From Pseudoflavitalea rhizosphaerae (lineage in GTDB: Bacteria; Bacteroidota; Bacteroidia; Chitinophagales; Chitinophagaceae): 64,000 nucleotides of DNA. The position numbers and the translations under genes are program-made. Where the stretch lies: assembly GCF_003991355.1 (NCBI RefSeq), contig NZ_RCSU01000009.1, forward strand, positions 1 to 64,000, given 5' to 3'. Below are positions 9,175 through 17,643 of the stretch, piece after piece. The notes below the pieces were generated by a model, which ran no database searches, was not told the DNA's origin, and worked only from the letters and a program-made list of their open reading frames with translations. Numbering within the stretch: position 1 is the stretch's first letter; the number at the start of each line of letters is the position of its first letter.

Positions 9175-10374
9175 TTACTGGTGTCTTACAACAGGAGGCT
9201 TTACCATATCAAAATCGATCGTGGAATTGTTGAGGTCCTGCAACACTCTCCGGCCATTTTCTATGCGTGCAACGCGACGGCGGATCCCTTCTCCCACATA
9301 AGTACCGGAGCAGGATTTGAAACCTGCGTCCAGTGCATCGGGGACCCTTTTGAAATTGCCGGCTGTTGAGTTGGCAAGACAATCCACGGCATCATATACA
9401 CTATCGATGGGCACTTGCATGAATTGGGAAGCGCTGACAGTACCGGGTTCCGTGAACAATGGGAGGTTGGCAACATCCCTGTGTTTGAAGATCACCATGC
9501 CCGGTCCGAATACAGGTGTGAGCCAGTCGAAGCCCACGCTACCGAGATATATGGCCTGGAGGTTGGGAACATCGGCATCGAGATCGCGGTTATCGGCGCG
9601 TGGCACATAACTTTCCCATTGAGCATATGCTGTTCCGAGATTTACGGGAGATTTCTCATTACCCAGCGGATCGGTCTGATGATCGATCCCATCCTGTGCA
9701 ATCACAATGGATTCGCCGGGCTGGATCGGGTGGTCATGACCGTTACCAGGGATCATCCACACATTCTGAAGATACACGAACTGCTGGTCAGGTCTGAATC
9801 CCCAGGTCCTGCCAGTGGGTGTTTGCCCGGAACTGCCGCCGGTATTGCCGATACAGAGACTATCGGCATAGATCACACGATCTGTATTGTTGTAGATCTC
9901 ATAGAACTGATCGGAGAAATAAGCTCCATTGGCAGGTGTTCTTGAACCCGTATAATAAATTTCCTTGAACACAAGCGGTTTCGGGTTGCTGCCATTGAGT
10001 GGTATCACTTCTTCGGGCGCCCCTTCCCGTACGATGAACCTGGAAGAGCCATTCACCGGAAAACTGACAGCAGTGCCGATCAGCTCAAGCGCTTCTTCTT
10101 CAGAGATCATTTTTGTTGCCAGCGCTGTATAGGTGCCACTGATCAGACCGGGCACATCCACTTTTCCATTTTCATCTGTCAGTACTTCTATCACCTGACC
10201 GGTATTGATATTGGTGATGGTGACCGTTACATTACCAGCTTCCCTTTTGGAAAAATGATCGGGATAAGTAGTTGCAATGGCACTGCTCACAGCGGGCAAA
10301 TCTTTGTACGCCTTACGGCAAGCTCCCAGTAACAGCAGCACTGTTGCGATATATATAAGATGAGTCCTTTTCAT
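9175..10374 (-). CDS. DUF4876-family surface lipoprotein
   Basis: 399-aa lipoprotein with lipobox LLGAC (Cys19). Residues about 45-110 form a carboxypeptidase-regulatory-like (CnaB/CarboxypepD-type) beta-sandwich (VTVTITNINTGQVIEVLTDENGKVDVPGL). The rest resembles a lamin-tail-like/DUF4876 module containing LVFKEIYYTGSRTPAN and YEIYNNTDRVIYADS. It lies 18 bp after the TonB-dependent receptor gene, where Bacteroidetes usually encode a ligand-binding surface lipoprotein (SusD or HmuY position). By analogy it is probably the cargo-capture partner of the receptor. That role is inferred from position, and the ligand is unknown. Confidence 0.78.
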   Translation of the reverse strand: MKRTHLIYIATVLLLLGACRKAYKDLPAVSSAIATTYPDHFSKREAGNVTVTITNINTGQVIEVLTDENGKVDVPGLISGTYTALATKMISEEEALELIGTAVSFPVNGSSRFIVREGAPEEVIPLNGSNPKPLVFKEIYYTGSRTPANGAYFSDQFYEIYNNTDRVIYADSLCIGNTGGSSGQTPTGRTWGFRPDQQFVYLQNVWMIPGNGHDHPIQPGESIVIAQDGIDHQTDPLGNEKSPVNLGTAYAQWESYVPRADNRDLDADVPNLQAIYLGSVGFDWLTPVFGPGMVIFKHRDVANLPLFTEPGTVSASQFMQVPIDSVYDAVDCLANSTAGNFKRVPDALDAGFKSCSGTYVGEGIRRRVARIENGRRVLQDLNNSTIDFDMVKPPVVRHQ

Positions 10375-10392
10375 GAACTTACTGTTGATAGT

Positions 10393-13300
10393 TTACAATT
10401 TGATGGTGACTTCTGTACCAAAGAACAGATCAGGATTTCTTCTTGAATAATTGGTAGTGTACCTCGTATTGCGCACCAGGGGCTGGTGGCTGAACACATT
10501 ATTGGCGAAGAAGGCAAAACTGAAATTTGTCCCGATCTCTTTTGAGAGACGAAGATTGAAGAGCCAGACAGGTTTCCATTTTTCCACATTATGAAATCCT
10601 TCAGCAAAGCTTTCCACCAATTCGGCCCGGGAGGTTGTATTAGGCCCAGTGTACAATGCATCACGTTCTGCTTTGTCCAGCAGGCGAAAATCACCGGTAG
10701 CCCTTGAGATATAGCCGATAGCAACGGAGTCGTAGCCGATATTCCGCTCCCGCTCCATCCAGATGGTCTGAATGGCCAGCGATACCACAAATCTGAACTC
10801 AGGGATATTATGGATGATGCGCAGGGTGGAATTGAATCGTTCATTCTTTTTACCACGTCCTTTATCAAAAACTGCGATGCGCTCGGGATCGCGGCCACCA
10901 TTCTGCTTCTTCAAGATGGTGTAATCTGTTGTCACGGATTTGGATTGCATGTATGCTCCATTCAATACAAAGGAAGTTCGGATAGCATCGATCCGGCCCA
11001 TATCGAAATCAAATTCGATCCCCCTGTTGGTATTGGTGATGAAGTTCAGCGGCATCATGTAATCCGCGATGTAGTTCACAAAGCTGTCTGTGTTGGTATT
11101 CACTTCCGGTTTTTGCCCGGGTGTGGTGGAAATGGTCTTGTACATTTCCAGGGGAATTATCTTCACACTATTGAAGGAGTAATCGAAATCATATCCATTG
11201 TTTGTTTTCTCATGATAGGCCATCACTGTAAGCCTTTTTTTCTTTCCCAGGCTCAGGTCGAATCCAACTTCGGCTTTATTCGTTTTCATCACTCGCAGAT
11301 CAGGGTTCTCTGTATTGAATACCCTGGTGGTCAGATAAACGAGCGATTCATCAGGGTTGGATGAGTACCTGTTGTAATTCACGAGATCGAAATACGCATT
11401 CTGCGGATACAGATAGAGTAAGGTGGGCGCTTTGGCGGTGATGCCCCATCCTGCGCGGAGCGTGAGGTTTCTCATCACTTCATAGCTCCAGTTAAAACGC
11501 GGTGCAGCCACAGTATTCTTTTTTGTGGTCCAGATACCGGTTGGTTGAATATTATCGAACCGGATCCCTGCCTGGAGCGACATGCGTTTTCCCAGTACAT
11601 TGGCGATCATCATATCTTCTGCAAAGAAGGCGAGTTGGTTCATCACAGGAATATCTTTGTAAGACCTGGGCCTGAAGCCATTTCCGCCCTGCATGCGTGG
11701 AGGCCTGCTCAGATCATAAGTTTTTCCATTGCCAAAATTCGCATCGGTTTTCCAGTCAGCTCCCATCAATACGCGATGATTGAGCCATTTGCCGCGGAGA
11801 GAAAATGTATTGGTGATCTTTGCAAAAACATTGAGCGGTTTTCCATCGATCCAAACCTGCGAGAGATATTCTGAAGGAACAAACTGACCTTCTTTTGTCA
11901 CGTTTTCCATTTCAGTGGAAAGTGGATAAATGGCCCCTGAAATAAGCTGCTGCTGAAATCCTTTCTGTTGTGTGTAATTCACCATCACATTGTATTGCAA
12001 CTGACGCGCGAACTTTTTCCCGATGTCCCATCTGCCTTCGGAATTGAAACGAAAATTGTAGTCCTGCGCTTTTGTGACGGCCTGTGTTCTTTTATCATCT
12101 GGGTCCAGTTTCTGTTCATCCAGGTTCATGGAATAAGTGAATCCCGTATTGGTAGTGAATGGTTTTACCTGGCCGATTTTTTTTGTGTACAGCAAACTAC
12201 CGGTGAGCCTGTGGTAGCCCCTGTATTCGAAGCGCTGATCATCGAAGGAGCGTGTATAATCGAGGTCTGCGCGCAGGGCATCCCCATTCTTACCGATGCC
12301 GAAACCTTTGCTGCCGGAGACTTGCGTGATACGCGGATTGATCCTTGCCTTGATAGACAAGGGCTCTATGCCGGCCTTGGTTTTAATGATCAATGCGCCT
12401 GAAGTGAGATCGCCGTGTTCTACAGAAGGCAGGCCCCTGATCACTTCCACCGATTCGATATTGTTGGTGGAGAACTGACGAAGGTCCAGACCGCCGCCGC
12501 TGGAAGTGGCAAAGCTGGCATTGGTGCCGCCGGTGCTGGTATTGATGGCCTGCAGGTTGGCGTTATTGGAGATAGGTGCGCCATTGATGACGATGGAAGT
12601 GCCAAGGCTGCCCATATTATCAGGTTTTATCTGCCGGATAGCAAACTGGTTGGGTCCATTGAGATCGGGATTGGTGGCGATACCACCAGGCAACAATTGC
12701 ATTACATCCGAGAGGCTCACGGCTTGCAGGTGCTCTATGGCTGTTTTGGAGATGGTGGATGAAGTGGCGCCATGCCTGTTCTCTTTGGCTACCACCGTTA
12801 CTTCTTTCAGTCCGAGCGCGTTGGTGCCGAGTTGAAAAATCTGGATACGTTCCCGCGGATCAGCCAGGTTGATATCCCTGTCTTCCCTGATCATGCTCAA
12901 CCCACTAACGGAAAGGTGTACTCGCGCCACAGGTGCATCATTGAAAATATAAGCGCCATCCTTTCCGGTAACCGCAAACAGACCGTAGGGTGATAATTCA
13001 ATAGTAGCGCCTTCTACGGGCTTATTGGAGCCTCTTTCCCTTACCACTCCCCGCAGTACTGTAACGGCACTGCCCCTGACAGGTTTTACGGAATCTTCCC
13101 GCGCACCTGTTTTGAGAATTAAAGTGTTGGGCTGGTTGCTAGTACTTTTGTTCTCCGCCGGTTTTTTGGATTTTCTTATTGCATAATAATTATTGCCTAC
13201 GGGAAGGGAGAACAATCCAACCTGGGATAATAATTCATTGAGCACATCCTGTGCTTTTTTGCTTTTTACATCGCTCCAGTTATAATTGACGCGGAGCCCT

Positions 13301-13449
13301 TCCACTACAGACCTTTCAAAAATGAAACGGGTCTTCTTTTCTTTCGTTAACAGGTCCAGGGCTTCTTTCAAAGATTTCTCTGAGGACTGTGCAAAGCCTG
13401 CCGTTACCCCGCATAGGAGTACCAGCAGAAAAATTAGTTTTCTACGCAT
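10393..13449 (-). CDS. TonB-dependent outer-membrane receptor with STN signalling domain
   Basis: 1018 aa. Signal peptide (1-20), STN domain (about 25-95, TRFIFERSVVEGLRVNY...), carboxypeptidase-like regulatory domain (about 130-205, GVVRERGSNKPVEGATIEL), plug (about 220-360, SDVMQLLPGGIATNP and NNIESVEVIRGLPSVEHGDL) and a 22-strand-type barrel ending in FFGTEVTIKL. The STN domain is the part that touches FecR-type anti-sigma factors, and both FecR and an ECF sigma factor are encoded just upstream, so this is a transducer receptor whose ligand probably induces its own operon. Its start is 24 bp after the fecR stop. The substrate is not deducible from sequence; co-transcribed peptidases suggest peptide or protein material, but iron complexes remain possible. 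Confidence 0.9.
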   Translation of the reverse strand: MRRKLIFLLVLLCGVTAGFAQSSEKSLKEALDLLTKEKKTRFIFERSVVEGLRVNYNWSDVKSKKAQDVLNELLSQVGLFSLPVGNNYYAIRKSKKPAENKSTSNQPNTLILKTGAREDSVKPVRGSAVTVLRGVVRERGSNKPVEGATIELSPYGLFAVTGKDGAYIFNDAPVARVHLSVSGLSMIREDRDINLADPRERIQIFQLGTNALGLKEVTVVAKENRHGATSSTISKTAIEHLQAVSLSDVMQLLPGGIATNPDLNGPNQFAIRQIKPDNMGSLGTSIVINGAPISNNANLQAINTSTGGTNASFATSSGGGLDLRQFSTNNIESVEVIRGLPSVEHGDLTSGALIIKTKAGIEPLSIKARINPRITQVSGSKGFGIGKNGDALRADLDYTRSFDDQRFEYRGYHRLTGSLLYTKKIGQVKPFTTNTGFTYSMNLDEQKLDPDDKRTQAVTKAQDYNFRFNSEGRWDIGKKFARQLQYNVMVNYTQQKGFQQQLISGAIYPLSTEMENVTKEGQFVPSEYLSQVWIDGKPLNVFAKITNTFSLRGKWLNHRVLMGADWKTDANFGNGKTYDLSRPPRMQGGNGFRPRSYKDIPVMNQLAFFAEDMMIANVLGKRMSLQAGIRFDNIQPTGIWTTKKNTVAAPRFNWSYEVMRNLTLRAGWGITAKAPTLLYLYPQNAYFDLVNYNRYSSNPDESLVYLTTRVFNTENPDLRVMKTNKAEVGFDLSLGKKKRLTVMAYHEKTNNGYDFDYSFNSVKIIPLEMYKTISTTPGQKPEVNTNTDSFVNYIADYMMPLNFITNTNRGIEFDFDMGRIDAIRTSFVLNGAYMQSKSVTTDYTILKKQNGGRDPERIAVFDKGRGKKNERFNSTLRIIHNIPEFRFVVSLAIQTIWMERERNIGYDSVAIGYISRATGDFRLLDKAERDALYTGPNTTSRAELVESFAEGFHNVEKWKPVWLFNLRLSKEIGTNFSFAFFANNVFSHQPLVRNTRYTTNYSRRNPDLFFGTEVTIKL

Positions 13450-13473
13450 GCATAGCTGTTTGATATATTGGGT

Positions 13474-14544
13474 TTATTCAGCCGTACTAAACACCCAGGT
13501 CCGGGCATCTGTTTGTCTTACGCGGATATCGAGGATACCCGAGAGCGCAAACAACAGGTCTTTTTCATGGCAAAGCGGCAATACACCATCGATCTTCCGG
13601 GAAAGCAGGGTGGTATCATCCACCATCACTTTCTTTCCATAGGTCTTTGTAATGAGATCGATTATTTCGGCAACCGATGTGTTGTTAAGATTATACAGTT
13701 TATCATGGTCCGGGCCTTGCAGCACCAGGTCTGATTTCTCCTGATTGAGTTGTAACGATGAACCGTTGATGGTGGCTACTTCTCCGGGTTTCAGCAACAT
13801 TTCTTTTGCCGACCCTTTCATACGGAGTTTCACTTTTCCTGATTCGAGCTCCACTTCTGTTTTTCCATTCCTGTTCCACACATTGAACACTGTGCCAAGC
13901 ACTTCAATTTCCAGTTGATCGTTCACATGAACCAGGAACTTTTCGTTATCATTGATTGCGGATTCGTTCCTGTTGAAATGTTTCACTTCAAAATGAGCAT
14001 CTCCTTTCAGCCAGACTTCTCGCTTTTTTTTACTATTCCATTTTTCATTATACCTGATATTGGAATTGGCACCAAGCATCACTTTGGAGGAGTCCGGCAG
14101 GCTGATCAGGCGGAAGGCGCCACGGTTGTCTGTTGTTTCCGAAACCTGGGCGTTACCTGCATGCTGTGTATGGTGCAACCAGATCACCAGTGCGGCCACT
14201 CCCAGCATCATCAATACTACTGCGGCTACAGCAGGCCAGCGGATAAGCTTTGCGGAGGAAGTAGCCGGCTGTGATTTTTCGCTCTTCATCACTTCGCGGA
14301 TGGCTTTCCAGACCAGCCGTTCCCCTTCCGGGTCCTGCAATATTTTTTTCGGACGCAGTTCGCGAATCAGGCCAGCGGCTTCTTCCATTACGGATTGCAG
14401 TTCAGGATAACGTTGTTGTACCTTTTTCCAGTGTGCAAGCAGCGCCACGGTATCACCTGTTCCACTGACCCAGTCCTGAAATGCGGGATCCGCCATGAAT
14501 TCGGCCACACCCCAGTTTGCATATTGCTGTTCAGACATACTCAT
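13474..14544 (-). CDS. FecR-family transmembrane anti-sigma factor
   Basis: 356 aa. The cytoplasmic N-terminal helical domain (about 1-100) would bind the sigma factor, one transmembrane helix spans about 104-123 (WPAVAAVVLMMLGVAALVIW), the FecR domain covers about 140-255 (TDNRGAFRLISLPDSSKVMLGANS, EVLGTVFNVWN), and a secretin/STN-like DUF4974 domain covers about 280-350 (LNNTSVAEIIDLITKTYGKKVMVDD). In this family the periplasmic part receives the signal from the STN domain of the receptor and releases the sigma factor in the cytoplasm. It lies 78 bp after the sigma gene and 24 bp before the receptor gene. ATG 14538 is an alternative start two codons inside. Confidence 0.92.
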   Translation of the reverse strand: MSMSEQQYANWGVAEFMADPAFQDWVSGTGDTVALLAHWKKVQQRYPELQSVMEEAAGLIRELRPKKILQDPEGERLVWKAIREVMKSEKSQPATSSAKLIRWPAVAAVVLMMLGVAALVIWLHHTQHAGNAQVSETTDNRGAFRLISLPDSSKVMLGANSNIRYNEKWNSKKKREVWLKGDAHFEVKHFNRNESAINDNEKFLVHVNDQLEIEVLGTVFNVWNRNGKTEVELESGKVKLRMKGSAKEMLLKPGEVATINGSSLQLNQEKSDLVLQGPDHDKLYNLNNTSVAEIIDLITKTYGKKVMVDDTTLLSRKIDGVLPLCHEKDLLFALSGILDIRVRQTDARTWVFSTAE

Positions 14545-14622
14545 AAAAGTTCCGGAATAAGGTCCTCTAATAGAAATACAGTGATGGGACGATAATTATC
14601 CCAAAAATTTAATAATTATTTT

Positions 14623-15231
14623 TTAGTAGCAGAGCCAGTAGCAGATCATGAAGAAAATTGGTGTGCTTTCACGCAGTTTTTCGAGGGCCCGGTAGATGAG
14701 TTTGTAGGTACCTCCAACCTGCATTTCCAAGATATCGGCGATTTCTTCGTAAGAGAGATTACTGAAAAAGCGGAGCTGGATGGCTTCTTTCTGGCGGGGC
14801 GTAAGGGTGCTCAGCATTTCCTGCAGCTTTTGTGCATTATGATGAGCTGTTTCCAGCCGGATGATCTTTTCTTCGCGTGAATCCTGCACCAGGTTGATCT
14901 CATCTTCATCAACCGATAATTCTTTCCTGTATTTTTCCTGCAGGGAAAACAGATGGTTCCTGAATGCTTTGAAGAGGTATTGTTTCACATGCGGGGTGGC
15001 TGAAAGACCTGCACGGTTAGTCCATAATTTCACAAAAAGTTGCTGAATGGCTTCCCTGGTAAGACTTTGATCGGTTGTTACACGGAAACCGTAATTGAAC
15101 AAAACAGGGTAATAGCGCCGATAGAGCTGCTCGAAAGCCTGCTCATTTCCCTGGAGGAAAAGTTCCCAACGAGTGGCATCTGCCAATGTATCCGTTAATT
15201 CCTGGTTCATTTCTTCCTGCAATTTTACCAA
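14623..15231 (-). CDS. ECF RNA polymerase sigma-70 factor
   Basis: 202 aa with sigma region 2 (about 35-100, FEQLYRRYYPVLFNYGFRV, VKLWTNRAG) and region 4 with helix-turn-helix (about 140-190, STLTPRQKEAIQLRFFSNLSYEEIADILEMQ). First gene of a seven-gene minus-strand run with gaps of 15-78 bp down to 3128, so it probably drives that operon when freed from FecR. ATG 15210 is an alternative start. The C-terminus is unusually hydrophobic (PIFFMICYWLCY), which is odd for a soluble sigma factor and might aid membrane or FecR contact. Confidence 0.9.
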   Translation of the reverse strand: MVKLQEEMNQELTDTLADATRWELFLQGNEQAFEQLYRRYYPVLFNYGFRVTTDQSLTREAIQQLFVKLWTNRAGLSATPHVKQYLFKAFRNHLFSLQEKYRKELSVDEDEINLVQDSREEKIIRLETAHHNAQKLQEMLSTLTPRQKEAIQLRFFSNLSYEEIADILEMQVGGTYKLIYRALEKLRESTPIFFMICYWLCY

Positions 15232-15352
15232 GTTCAGGAGCCGGTTTCAGTAGCGATCGGGAAAAATAGTTGTGCGTTAGGGAAAGGTTTTTGAAAACGG
15301 CTGGTAGGTATAAATATATAAAAATTATCCAGTGGATACAGGGAAGATTTAT

Positions 15353-15907
15353 TCAGGCTGGCAGATAATCCAATACAACCAGGCCATTCTTTTTGATGGA
15401 ACTGTTCACGAGTTTCAGATCAAGCTTGTTTTTTATACCATGAAAAACAGGTGTGCCATTTCCCAGCGCAACGGGATTGATCATGATCTGCCAGGCATCG
15501 ATCAGCCCAAGATCCGTGAATTGTGTTACAATGCTGCCGCTTCCAAGAATGGTCAGGTCTTTCCCTGGGGTTGCTTTCAGCTCCCGGACCACTTTGCCTA
15601 TATCGCCACCAATGATCCGGCTATTCTTCCAGTTTGCTTCTTTGAGGGTATTGGAGAAAACGATCTTCTCCGCTTTGTTCATTCCTTCTGCCACTTCAGG
15701 CATTTGTTCCATTGCCATAGGCGTGGGCCAGAAACCAGCCATCATCTGCCAGGTCCTTCTACCAAAGAGCAAGATATTATCAGCCTGCAGTCCTGATTTT
15801 GCATGATCTGCTTCTTCCGTATCATGAATGTTCCAGCTTATATCTCCGCCTGGTCCTTCAAAAAATCCATTGAGGGTGATAAAATTGAAAACCGAAAGTT
15901 TACGCAT
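15353..15907 (-). CDS. Dihydrofolate-reductase-fold family protein (RibD C-terminal-like)
   Basis: 184 aa. Typical features of the DHFR/RibD-C-like family: MRKLSVFNFITLNGFFEG at the start, ILLFGRRTWQMMAGFWP in the middle, DLTILGSGSIVTQFTDLGLIDAW near residue 130 and a C-terminal VVLDYLP. Such stand-alone proteins bind NADPH in the DHFR fold, but their physiological substrates are mostly unknown. The frame extends upstream to 15994, but ATG 15907 gives the conserved family N-terminus. Divergent from the SRPBCC gene, with which it shares a 197-bp intergenic region. Confidence 0.85.
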   Translation of the reverse strand: MRKLSVFNFITLNGFFEGPGGDISWNIHDTEEADHAKSGLQADNILLFGRRTWQMMAGFWPTPMAMEQMPEVAEGMNKAEKIVFSNTLKEANWKNSRIIGGDIGKVVRELKATPGKDLTILGSGSIVTQFTDLGLIDAWQIMINPVALGNGTPVFHGIKNKLDLKLVNSSIKKNGLVVLDYLPA

Positions 15908-16057
15908 AATGAAAGGTTTGAAAATATTATCAATGCAATACAGCAGCCAGGTGCATGTACAATAAAAATACCCAATAATACCGGCCTGCGGCATGCTTGA
16001 CGCAAAAACGCCTCATGAAAGTCGCGATCACACTCGGCCGGTTTGGCAAAGGCGCAC

Positions 16058-16065
16058 TAAGTTTG
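16058..16065 (+). promoter_or_regulatory. -7 promoter element of the SRPBCC gene
   Basis: TAAGTTTG matches TAnnTTTG and lies 40 bp before ATG 16105. No clear -33 element is seen at the expected distance, so this call is tentative. Confidence 0.35.
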
Positions 16066-16104
16066 TGTCATAATCAAAAACAGTAAATCAATAAAACAAC
16101 AAAT

Positions 16105-16530
16105 ATGGAAACGATCAATCAAAAAGCAATAACAGTTCAGGCAACCATCAACGGCAGCGTAGAAAAAGCATGGAAGCAATTCAATGATCCCAAAGCGATC
16201 GTAGAATGGGCTACAGGTCATCCCGACTGGCATACGCCAAGTTCCGAGAACGATCTGCGCGTTGGCGGCAAATTCAAAACGAGAATGGAAGCCAAAGACG
16301 GCAGTATGGGTTTCGACTTTGAAGGCACTTATACTACCATTGAAGAAAACAAACTCATCGAATACACTATGGCCGACGGCAGAAAAGTGAAAGTGGTTTT
16401 TGAAACCGCCGGTAATGGTGTTTTGGTTACAGAAACATTCGACCCGGAAAACATGAATTCAGAAGAAATGCAACGCGCAGGATGGCAGGGAATACTGGAC
16501 AATTTCAAAGCATACGTGGAATCTCACTAA
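16105..16530 (+). CDS. SRPBCC / AHSA1-like START-fold protein
   Basis: 141 aa. Family pattern is clear: an N-terminal strand ITVQATINGSVEKAWKQFNDP, a central GGKFKTRMEAKDGSMGFDFEGTYTTIEENKLIEYTM, and a C-terminal helix containing EEMQRAGWQGILDNFKAYVES. This is the activator-of-Hsp90-ATPase-1-like branch of the SRPBCC superfamily, which binds small hydrophobic ligands. In bacteria these genes often sit in stress or DinB/DGPF-type clusters; here it is monocistronic with its own terminator. No catalytic role is indicated. Confidence 0.88.
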   Translation: METINQKAITVQATINGSVEKAWKQFNDPKAIVEWATGHPDWHTPSSENDLRVGGKFKTRMEAKDGSMGFDFEGTYTTIEENKLIEYTMADGRKVKVVFETAGNGVLVTETFDPENMNSEEMQRAGWQGILDNFKAYVESH

Positions 16531-16550
16531 TATTCCCGGCCATATTTTTC

Positions 16551-16584
16551 AAAGGGGCTTCACCGCTGGGTGCAGGCCCCTTTT
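16551..16584 (+). terminator. Intrinsic terminator after the SRPBCC gene
   Basis: AAAGGGGC (16551-16558) and GCCCCTTT (16576-16583) form an 8-bp stem with a 17-nt loop, followed by a short T run, 20 nt after the stop codon. Confidence 0.75.
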
Positions 16585-16591
16585 CATTGGT

Positions 16592-16637
16592 TAGCATGAT
16601 TATGCTATTGGCGCCGGGCCGGCAGAAACTACTTTTG
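16592..16637 (+). promoter_or_regulatory. Promoter of the LytTR regulator gene with overlapping palindrome
   Basis: A -7 element TACTTTTG (16630-16637) lies 19 nt after a TTG -33 element (16608-16610). A perfect inverted repeat TAGCAT-gatt-ATGCTA (16592-16607) ends directly at the -33 element, so a bound protein would touch the promoter. The predicted start is about 13 nt before ATG 16657. Confidence 0.65.
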
Positions 16638-16656
16638 CATCGTTAACATACATACT

Positions 16657-17391
16657 ATGAAAGTAGTCATCATCGAAGAAGAAGTCAACATCGCCAGCCG
16701 CCTGCGTGAAGACATGCTGCAGTTGAAAGAACGTCCGGAAAGCATCGATCATTTCACTGATTTTTTCGAGTTCGTCCGTTACCTGAAAATGAACAGTGAG
16801 CCTGACCTGTTGCTGGTTGATATTCTCCAGCTCAACAACCGCGCCATGCGTTATCTGCAGGAAGGACATCTCAGCAGTCCGCTTCTTTTCACCAATTCCT
16901 ACAAGCATACCAGCCTCCGCAAATTTGAACAACAGGATGCATTACCGTCTAAACTGCAGCATGTGCAACTGGCCAAAAGCATCCTGGACCTGAATGAACC
17001 CGAAACGCAAGCAGTAACCAGTCATCGCAATTATGGACCAGGCAAACAATTCCAAAGCAGGTTCCTCGTGAGAACAAGGGAGAAACTGATCTCCGTGCGG
17101 GCGGAAGATATCGCTGTTTTCTTTGCGGAAGGCAGACTCAACTTCATCAAAACGAAAGACAACAAGAAATATATTCTTCAGCATTCCATTGAAACACTCA
17201 ATCAGTGTTTGCTCGATCCGCAGAAATTCTTTCGCGTGAACCGGGCCACCATTGTGGCTTTCGATGATATCCGTGAAATGTATTCCTATTTTGGAGGAAG
17301 AGTGAAACTGGTGCTGAACACGCCATTCGAAAAAGAAATTATCGTGAGCCGGGATAAGGCAGGTGAATTCAAACGCTGGCTGGGCGAATAA
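16657..17391 (+). CDS. LytTR-family response regulator with atypical receiver
   Basis: 244 aa. The N-terminal receiver-like domain (1-115) keeps acidic residues at E7-E9 and the putative phospho-acceptor Asp55 (LLLVDI). The usual FTTAYDE region reads FTNSYKH, and the conserved Lys-Pro pair near the receiver end is replaced (QDALPSKL). The C-terminal LytTR DNA-binding domain (about 135-244) is well preserved: FLVRTREKLISVRAEDIAVF, FFRVNRATIVAFDDI, KLVLNTPFEKEIIVSRDKAGEFKRWLG. No histidine kinase gene is adjacent. Weakened receiver motifs suggest altered or phosphorylation-independent signalling, which is inference. Confidence 0.85.
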   Translation: MKVVIIEEEVNIASRLREDMLQLKERPESIDHFTDFFEFVRYLKMNSEPDLLLVDILQLNNRAMRYLQEGHLSSPLLFTNSYKHTSLRKFEQQDALPSKLQHVQLAKSILDLNEPETQAVTSHRNYGPGKQFQSRFLVRTREKLISVRAEDIAVFFAEGRLNFIKTKDNKKYILQHSIETLNQCLLDPQKFFRVNRATIVAFDDIREMYSYFGGRVKLVLNTPFEKEIIVSRDKAGEFKRWLGE

Positions 17392-17458
17392 GATATTTTG
17401 GACCAGGGTCGGTTTTAGATTCCCGTTTCTTTTTGGAGCGGGATTTTATTTTGGAGTG

Positions 17459-17564
17459 CCAGTCGCTCGCCTCCGGCGAGTGACTTGTATTCAGTCGCCT
17501 CCGGCGACGCAGTGTTCGCCGGAGGCGAACAATTAGAAGTCACTCGCCGGAGGCGAGCGACTGG
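17459..17564. repeat. 106-bp composite palindrome (REP/BIME-like)
   Basis: Two perfectly complementary 28-nt arms (17459-17486 and 17537-17564) flank a 50-nt centre. The core CGCCTCCGGCG or its complement occurs four times: once in each arm and twice in the centre (17494-17504 and 17516-17526 region). Each core can fold on itself, so the element can form one long hairpin or several small ones. It lies between the LytTR gene and the TPR gene. It resembles REP/BIME-type extragenic palindromes; no transposase is nearby. Confidence 0.85.
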
Positions 17565-17607
17565 CCACACCCGACCTTTTTTGTCGGCCCCTGCCACTCC
17601 ATCGCTA

Positions 17608-17639
17608 TTTGCAAAAAGCGAAAAAACTTTCTTTCTTTG
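17608..17639 (+). promoter_or_regulatory. Promoter of the TPR protein gene
   Basis: TTTG (17608-17611) and TTTCTTTG (17632-17639) are 20 nt apart, matching the Bacteroidetes -33/-7 arrangement except for one base of the -7. The -7 ends only 4 nt before ATG 17644, so the transcript would be almost or fully leaderless. Confidence 0.5.
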
Positions 17640-17643
17640 CGGC

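Noticed and set aside
15908-15994. 30-residue extension of the DHFR-like protein
   Set aside because: It is rich in Cys and aromatic residues without homology; family members start at MRKLxxFNF.
17485-17643. N-terminal extension of the TPR gene
   Set aside because: The frame reads through the palindromic repeat and encodes unlikely sequence; ATG 17644 has a promoter and a normal membrane-anchor N-terminus.
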